A DNA stretch of 29,469 bases from Ettlia oleoabundans (Eukaryota > Chlorophyta > Chlorophyceae > Chlamydomonadales). The notes under the pieces are model-generated. The model searched no databases. It saw nothing but the letters and a program-made list of their open reading frames with translations, and was not told where the DNA came from. The stretch spans positions 1-29,469 of the forward strand of contig JAAMXP010003921.1 in NCBI GenBank assembly GCA_019693395.1. Reading direction: 5' to 3'. Numbering within the stretch: position 1 is the stretch's first letter; every line of letters starts with the position of its first letter. This document shows, piece by piece, positions 20,861-29,469 of this stretch. Made by a program: the position numbers and the translations under genes.

Positions 20861-23800
20861 TTACCGCAGCAGGATGCCACCGCGGACCATGTTGAGCAGC
20901 TTCTCGAGGATCGTGACGCCTGCCTCGCGAATGCCGCAATGCAGGTACTCATTTGTGATCCACTGCATCATTTACGAGGGGGGGAATCGAATCGCTGTTG
21001 CCAGATTTGGCTAAGGGCGCGTTCCAGCGCGCAGTATGAGAGCATGCGCAAGTCGCAACAAGACATAACTTATAGCTGGTAATTGAACACAGGTCCAAAC
21101 AGGGCAAAAGCACGGGCATGAGATACGCACCTGGCGGATTCCCCTGATGTGGCCTGCCGTCTGCTGTGCCAGGTCAAAGTCCACAAACATGTCCTGCAAT
21201 GTGCAAGAAGGGTTCCGGCTCCTGAACCTGAACCGCTCACCTTATTTGCACCCATTGCGAGCAACTGCATACGACAACCAACCTCCAGATTGGCGGTGAA
21301 AGCCTACCATACACGCACGCAAGAACAGCCTTTACCTCATAGTACGTCGCAGCGGCCACAGGCACAGTGCTGCCTTCCAATCGTTGAACATCATACAGCC
21401 CTGGCCAGTCTGCACATTAACAAAGGCGCAGCAATTTTCAAAGCCACACAAGAAAGCCTTGGCTACGGATTAAGCCCCCAAATGCGCATGCAAAGTGGAG
21501 GCCTGCTTCTAAAACCCTGCCTGCTTGCCAGCCACTGCTGCCACTCACCAGTTTCCTGTGCTACAATATCTGCAGCCTCCTTCACTTTCCGCAATGCTGC
21601 AAAATCTTCAAACATCCATGGGAAGACCATCTCTCCTGCAAAATCCCAGAAAAGAGCCATGCAGAGCCTTTGGCGTTGAAGCCAGAGCCGGCCAAGCCCT
21701 TAATACAGCTTGAACAAACACACCGAGCACGCAGCCTCTTGGCTTGCCTGTGAACATGACAGGTTGGCCGGCATTTGCCTGTGCTACCGCATCAAACTCC
21801 TTGCTGAACTCCTGCTCCCTGCACAACATGGCACATTCATCGCTGGCTAAACGCAGACATGCGACAGGATTTTACACAAGGAATTGCCTTGCTCCTCAAT
21901 TGCTCCAGGCTACCCTTCATCATATACGATGCGTCATCTAAAAGCAGATATGCGACAGGACATTACAATAAAAGATTTGCCTCGCTCCTCAATCTAATCC
22001 AAATTATCCCTCACCTTATGCGATGCGCCGACCAGTTGCTGGCGGCACCCTGGCAGTAGATGGACTCGTGAAGCAGCGCATAGAGTGGATTGGTGTCCCA
22101 AGACATCCACGTGTCAAACTCCTGCAGCAGGAAGGGCAGACAAGGAGCAAATCGGGCGGGTTTGAGGGATCCTGCTGCGGTCGTGCAGTGGTTGCTCCAA
22201 AGCTTCACCACCTTCTTGGGACAGATAGCATGGTGTCTGTGCAGGGGGAAATAAAACAAAGACCACCCAAACTTGCTCCCCTGGCGCGATTTTGCCGTGC
22301 CTGGCACACCCACCTTTTTGAACTTGTAACTGAGCGTGTCACCGTCAAAGGCACACTCAATTAAATAGTGGAGCCGCTCGAAGCCCTGGCTGAAACCGAG
22401 CGTCGGCATTCCTAGCAACTGGAAGCTCCTGCGAATGAGCCAACAAGCAAGAGCCGCATCTCAAAAGGTGGCACAAGCAAGAGAAGGGGCCATCGGGATA
22501 TGCTTCTACCCCTTCATTAACACAGCATGCAGGGTCCACTGCTGTCTGTGTCAGAACACGCGCTCACCGTGGCGTGATCCTGTTGCCCATGGGAGTCAGC
22601 ACACCCTCTGAATGCTTTGCTAGGTATTTTACAATGTGCTGCAATCGTAGGGAACAAACAAACAGAAGGCCCAGTTAAATGAAGGCTCTGAAGGAAGCAG
22701 GGATACAACCCCCACCTGGTGCCAAGCGACCAGCCCTGTTCCATTCATGCAACCAGCAAGGCATGTGCCGTGAGATTGGGAGTTTTGAGGTCCACCACCA
22801 CCCAACGGCCTTGCCTGCACACGCTCAACATCCATAGGGAACCGCTGGTAGAACTTCTGGTTTTGACGCAGCACACGGCGAAATGTCCGGCGATACACTG
22901 CAAGGCAGTGGACAGGAAAAAAATGAGGCATGTAACAGGCCTTGAAAGGAACCTTGGTTGCAAGTGATGGGAACACAGCAACAATCCAGCAAGACACGAC
23001 CATACAAAGAGAACCTATTTCATCCCTTGCAGATGGGATGCGAGCCTCATTTGTATGCAAGCTCCACAACCTCAGTCTATGGGCAGCAGCGAGTCATAAC
23101 AGGTCATATATAAAATAAACTGCCAGCAGTGCCAGCCCACACACCATCATCTGCGGCGCAGGGTGATGTGATGCCGGGAGGGATGCCGCCAGTGATCAGC
23201 ACCTCCGCCAGCCCCTCAGGGGCCAGCGACAGGTATGAAACACAGCAGAAGCCGCCAAACGACTGGCCCAAGATGCTCCACCGGAGGCCCGGGGAGCTGC
23301 CCTGTGGCACAATGGCACGCCGAATCATCTCTGCATCCCACACAATGCTGTCCGCCCTGCAATTGCGAGTCAACCAGCGCTTCATCACACAAAAATCAAG
23401 CTCCCAGCGGGTTGATGCATATCCTTGAACTGTCAGCAGGACAGCATTTTGACCCCTCGGAAATGCTAAAACTGAATCCTCCTATCTGCAGTGTTCTCTT
23501 GAGCAGATGGCAGCTACCAACCTGAAAAACTTGAGGTACTGTGCCTGCTCAGCTGGTGAGCCGCGCCGGGACAGGCTGTCAGGTGTGATGGGGGTAGAGC
23601 GACCGGTGCCGCGCTGGTCCTGCAAAGGGAGGCAAGCAAGTGGCCAGGCAACACATGTAACCCACCCAACCAGCAGGCTGCACAGCTCGAGGCCAAGCTG
23701 GCACACCATGCCAGTGCAGATGTATGACAGGCCGGTTCTAGGAGACTTGAAGTAGCAAGCAGGCAGCGAAACGCAGGTTTGCTGTATATTGAGGAAAAAG

Positions 23801-25063
23801 GGAACGCGCAACAAGCAGAAGGGACTGCACAGTGAGTGAAAGGGGCTTATTTATGGCAATTGATTGCGGGGCTGCTGAGGCCATGCCAGCCTGGCAACAG
23901 AACAGGTCTGGATACAAAAGCGCTCATGAGTGGATGATGCCTGCTCAGACTTGAAGCCCTAGGTATGTCATTATATGCTGTGCCTGGCTCACCAGTAGAA
24001 TGATGCGAAAGTAAGATGATGCTTGCTTGATCCATCCGCTAGATTCGGTCGGACGTGCTGCTTCAAAACCAGGGCCACCTGAGCAACATTGTGCACAACC
24101 AAGCAGTTTAAGTAGCCAGAGCCCCAGCGAACTTGTGGATTACGTTCAGAGTACTGAATCACGCAAGCATCCAACAGATGGGTGGATCATGCACGCATCC
24201 ATCAAGGGAGATGCAGCATGCTACCAGCTTGTGAGGGAGCAGTCGGCGGCAAGCCGCTAGCCGTCGTTAGGCAGCACACATCACAGGCCCATGCGACAGA
24301 TGCAGCAAAATCTCACCCTGCAAGAACAGCAGGTACCCAAGGCTCTTGTCATCCTTTTTGTTGCGGTGCACAACCTCTCGGAAGAATACCTCGATCGTGC
24401 CCGGCACCTGGCCTGCACCAAAGCTCACCACCAGCCGCCAATGATACCTTGGATGAAAACTTAGTAGAATGGTGTGGCACGGTGGACTGCCACTGAAAGC
24501 ACCTTTGCAACCATTTGTGATAAACAGGACGAGCCGAACCTGCTCCAATTCAAATCAACATCAGCTTGGCACTGGAACTGGTTGATGGAGGCTATCTCGA
24601 GCAATTGAGATGCCCCACTCTGCACCCTCACCCGTGTGGTCAAGCGGCACACGTATTGTGTGATCTGTCAGCTGCAAGCCTGCAGAAGTGTTCCAGTATG
24701 TGGGGGGTCACGAGAGATTTTTGTTGGAGTAGTGGGGTGTCCATTCTGTGTGATAATGAAAATGGACGCTGGTGCTTGCCGCCCTTGACCTCAACCAGCG
24801 ACAAGCATATCCACCCCATCGCCTGGCGCACCGTTGGCGTGGAATATGGCGCCTACTCGGTGCTTCCACGAGTTGCCATTGGCCTTGAGCCGCTTGGCAG
24901 CAGGTGCTTCGTCTTGCGACATGAGGTTGGCTGCGCAGACCCACAGAGCTGTGCTGCGATGTTGTGTGCGCCGGTTACGATTCGTCTGGCGATGGAGAAG
25001 GCTGCTTCCTCCAGAGGTAACCAAGGAACAGGGGCGTGAAGACCGGACACCAGCCGCGAGCAT
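20861..25063 (-). CDS. Prolyl iminopeptidase-like alpha/beta hydrolase (S33)
   Basis: Peptidase family S33 enzyme, which removes N-terminal proline from peptides. Fifteen exons close in phase (526 aa): 24796-25063, 24632-24679, 24317-24412, 23993-24078, 23522-23619, 23145-23356, 22815-22897, 22568-22638, 22314-22428, 22015-22121, 21748-21818, 21549-21635, 21336-21409, 21131-21193, 20861-20962. Landmarks: HTIRVPLDHTG, PGTIEVFFREVV, oxyanion segment LLFLQGGPGFEAARP, LLDQRGTGRSTPIT, nucleophile Ser231 in ILGQSFGGF, FDTWMSWDTNPLYALLHESI, YCQGAASNWSA, FTGEMVFPWMFEDF, EDMFVDFD (likely catalytic Asp), and WITNEYLHCGIRE with His501. The first 60 or so residues are Arg/Ser-rich and look like an organelle transit peptide. 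Introns 7 and 11 use GC donors (CAG|GCAAGG, CAG|GCAAGC). The enzyme's true substrate is not shown by sequence. Confidence 0.94.
21848..22027. repeat. Diverged tandem duplication in intron 10
   Basis: Two neighbouring copies of about 86-89 bases (21848-21933 and 21939-22027) share blocks such as ATGCGACAGGA, TTGCC..GCTCCTCAAT and CGATGCG in the same order. The right copy contains the end and donor of exon 10; the left copy is a decayed duplicate inside the intron. Confidence 0.75.
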
Positions 25064-25540
25064 GTCACGATCGAGCCGCACTGTTAGGTGCGGGGTGCTG
25101 ATCAAACCTGTTAGGCGAGCACCAGCCTGTTGCAAGGGTTCTGGGAGGCGGATGGAGACTTGCTGCTGAGCTGGCGCCGGCGTTGCGAGGCGGGGCAGGT
25201 TGACTTACTGGCAGACCAAGCCGACATGTTGCAATCAATGCTTGCAACCAATCAATACGCAGCCCATTCCTGCATCATCGTTCTCGACAGACAGGTGAGT
25301 CTTCTTGCATTGATGAATGTCGGGCAACCATGTGCCCCACTCAACTTCAAGGATCCCACCATCATCGTCAATCGCCTCTGCAGTATAGCAGCCTCTCAGT
25401 CACAGGAAATGCTGAAAAACAGTTCAGATTTGCAGCCATTGCCCACCATAAATTTTAAACATGTTGCAACAGCATTGGTATTATTCCCCTCGGTAATTAA
25501 CAATAAGTCACTCGGATCAGTCTGGGTCAAGTTGGGTAGC
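25064..25540. promoter_or_regulatory. Upstream region of the iminopeptidase-like gene
   Basis: This 477-base stretch lies between the stop of the SfsA-like gene and the start of the next gene on the same strand, so it should hold the 3' end of one and the promoter of the other. A long + strand ORF (25130-25723) crosses it but runs antisense to a conserved SfsA exon and has no recognisable domain. Nothing else is seen. Confidence 0.35.
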
Positions 25541-27120
25541 TTAATCAATCGGCAACCTGTACTCCAAATCCACAGGCAGGATTCCGCCAAATCGCACGCA
25601 GGACGCTGCTGGATCAAGCACACAGACCACAGGGACGATGAGAATTCCAGCTGCAGCAGCCTCACGGACCAGCCGACCATACTGCGGGTCCTTCTGCAAG
25701 CACAATACGGGCATGATGTTTAAGAGGAGCGAGACAGGGGCTAGGGACAAGGCTGTTGGACCGGCAAAAGCTGACGGTTCGAACATTGAAAGAATGATTC
25801 AAGAGTTCATGAAGCCAGCAGCAGACACATGATGTTCCCTTGTGCCCACAGTACCTCGTCGCAAGGAGCAAATCTGTAGCAGTCTGATAGTTGAACAGCA
25901 AATACCATCGCTGCTTTGCCGCCAGCACGTGCCAGCGCTGTCAACTCGCGAACATGCCGCTGCGCTCGCTCGCTCACAGTGTCTGGGAACAGCGCGATTC
26001 GTCCCGAGCCCTGCAGCACAAGTGCAGGACACCTCTCACATCCCTCGGAGTAGATTATGTGTTATTATACATTATGAGCAGTGCATTATGCCAACAAAAC
26101 CTCTCGCCACACCGGTGCCTGCTGTAAATGCATCCTGGTCTGGCAATGGCTTCAATATTTAGCAACATGGCGCAATTGTGGCTTGAAATCAACCACCCAC
26201 CTCAGGCAAATCGTCAGCCAGAGTCACCGATTTGACTTCCACAAACAACTTTGCTGCCGCCAATTCGTGCGGGGCAACTTCAGCACCAGCGCCTGCAGAT
26301 GCTGCTGAGATGCCGGCTGGCATTAGCTCCGCTAATGGTGGCCGTTATGCTGGCGGAGGTAGTGCCTGCTGAGGCATCCCATGCATGTAGCACAAAGTCT
26401 ACCCTGGACTTGCCTCCCTCGCCATACTTCACTTCTGCTTGGATCGAAGAATAGGGCAGCAGCTGCGGGATGAGACGCTGCTCAAGCATGCTGCGCACCA
26501 TGGCATTGGCCTTGGCGCTGTGGGTGCCCACACACCCCGCGGCGCCCGTGCAGCAGCAGAGCAAGTAGCTTCAATAAACAATCAATCAGCGGACCACCAT
26601 GAACACTGGCAGCGGCGCAACAAACTGCCAACACCATCCCACCTCAACTGACCGCAGGTACTTCAAGGTGTGCGCGTCGTATTTACGCTTAGAATCGCTG
26701 GATACGCTCAACAGCGCTTCTGCTGGGAGGGCATCAAGAGGTCCAGTCATGGGACCAGTATTTGGGACATGAACGGTGAGTTAGTGCAATTCCGCTGCCA
26801 GGAAAACGTCGCCGAGAACGTTTGCAGCGCCTTAGTAAGCGAGCTGACACTAGCTCCGCGTAGCTAAGGAGTACTGGCATTATTTGTTGTTCAACTGTGC
26901 GTGTTGCAGCAGTGCAAATATGACGCAGTGGCTGCCTCGCAACCTGCCGCCCGCCAGCTGTCACCTGCAGAGCGCAGCAGTTGGTATTTGTTGCCAGTAG
27001 CAGACTCTTGAAGCAACTCAGTATCTTGAGGAGAGAAAGGGAATTGCTACGAAAGTGCGCAACTGTGCTCAAACTAAGGGTTCGCACAGTGGTTGCTCGG
27101 CACAACAACCCGCTGATCAT
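25541..27120 (-). pseudogene. SfsA-family gene with damaged 5' exon
   Basis: Homolog of sugar fermentation stimulation protein A (SfsA), a nucleic-acid-binding/nuclease-like family. The 3' exons are intact and in phase: 25541-25693 (KDPQYGRLVREAAAAGILIV, FGGILPVDLEYRLPID, stop TAA), 25855-26010 (GSGRIALFPDTVSERAQRHV to YRFAPCDE), about 26201-26316 (KLFVEVKSVTLADDLPE) and about 26366-26568 (AKANAMVRSMLEQRLIPQLL, EVKYGEGGKSRVDFVLHAWD). The last two are joined either by a 49-base GC-AG intron or by a frameshift. The 5' exon (26653 upward) reads SARLLRRCKR, then the frame shifts near 26817 to LGDVFLAAELH, hits TAA at 26781-26783, and continues LTVHVPNTGPMTGPLD in the same frame. All three blocks match one continuous SfsA N-terminus (..KRFLADV..VTVHVPNTGSM..). 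So the N-terminal OB-like domain is broken. A shorter protein starting at ATG 26750 is possible. The upstream frame to 27120 resembles a transit peptide. Confidence 0.72.
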
Positions 27121-27604
27121 ACAGTCTCAGTGTAGTCATACCACCGCGATGTCTGTAGGGCCGTTCAGGATGGGCTGCCTGTACCGACAGAGTGTGGGGT
27201 TGGCATGCCCCGATGTACAGTACTGCTCGTTCTCAAGCAGGACTCCGCGCCACCGATTGTTCTATACTATTTAGGCCGCAACAGAGGTCTGGTGTTTGTG
27301 AGAAGCGGGAAAGAATTTGCATTATGTGCTACCGGAGCTCACATAGGTGAAACTTGTCAGCGTCTTAGGAGCAGCCCTGCCCTGCGCGCTAGGTCTTCAA
27401 GTTACTATGCCCCGAACTCTTGGTTGTTGTAACTTGCACCAGTTGTAGATGTGGTTAGTTGTGGACCATACTCATTCATGCTCAATTAGATAAGGTTGCA
27501 AAGGGTGCAATATGACAACAAAGGCAGTGTGCAATCCCCCACAGTTCCGAGAATATGTTGGGTCCTGATGCCCACCATCGCCTGTCTCTGCTAAGCTGCC
27601 GCAA
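27121..27604. other. Intergenic region
   Basis: These 484 bases separate the MAP kinase stop from the possible start of the SfsA-like gene on the same strand. Several short ORFs exist on the + strand but none has splice-site support or a recognisable motif. No minus-strand TGTAA was found for the kinase transcript. Confidence 0.35.

Positions 27605-29469
<1,865 letters not shown>

Noticed and set aside
24566..25039. 157-codon + strand ORF
   Set aside because: It is antisense to exons 1 and 2 of the iminopeptidase-like gene, whose motifs and phases are well supported.
25130..25723. 197-codon + strand ORF with a good donor after its first part
   Set aside because: It runs antisense to the conserved last SfsA exon, and its protein shows no recognisable motif. 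Length alone is not enough in this composition.
26781..26783. TAA read as glutamine (alternative genetic code)
   Set aside because: TAA and TAG are used as the true stops of other genes here (for example 20861 and 9577), and the same SfsA exon also has a frameshift.

Overview
This window is nuclear DNA from a green alga (Chlorophyta); I cannot place it to genus. The evidence is genes split into many short exons, a plant-type MAP kinase, a protein farnesyltransferase beta subunit with a large insertion, a small protein with a chloroplast transit peptide followed by a twin-arginine thylakoid signal, and TGTAA motifs (the green-algal polyadenylation signal) downstream of several stops. The first 17 bases match the end of the Nextera/Tn5 mosaic-end adaptor, so the left edge is a contig end from a transposase-made library and not native sequence.

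Layout, left to right: (1) 3' part of an unrecognised Gly-rich protein gene (+, 215-1202). (2) Protein farnesyltransferase beta (-, 1450-5063, 14 exons), head-to-head with (3) a TRF4/PAPD5-type non-canonical poly(A) polymerase (+, 5288-9286, 12 exons). (4) A small Tat-targeted thylakoid-lumen protein (-, 9577-10327), head-to-head with (5) a SirB1/transglutaminase-like plus TPR protein, probably plastid-targeted (+, 10618-12393). (6) An F-box/leucine-rich-repeat protein with an acidic tail (-, 12668-16623). (7) A SAC3/THP3/LENG8 family protein (-, 16929-19117), head-to-head with (8) TMA7 (+, 19537-20287), which is followed only 50 bases later by (9) a DMAC1-like small membrane protein (+, 20338-20592). 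(10) A prolyl-iminopeptidase-like alpha/beta hydrolase (-, 20861-25063, 15 exons). (11) An SfsA-family gene with a broken 5' exon (-, 25541-27120). (12) The C-terminal two thirds of a MAP kinase (-, 27605-29318, running off the right edge).

The exon models were built by hand from family motifs, reading phase and splice sites. In all but the SfsA gene the phases close exactly. There is no single operon-like pathway here; these are mostly ordinary housekeeping genes. The points most worth following are: a MAP kinase whose TEY activation motif reads AEY; a TMA7/DMAC1-like pair arranged like a dicistronic green-algal transcript, with no internal ATG in the first ORF; an unusually high share of GC-AG introns (5 of about 75); a roughly 155-residue insertion in farnesyltransferase beta; a TA-flanked MITE-like hairpin and a perfect G-quadruplex motif in introns of the poly(A) polymerase gene; and an SfsA gene carrying a frameshift and a stop inside an otherwise conserved block.
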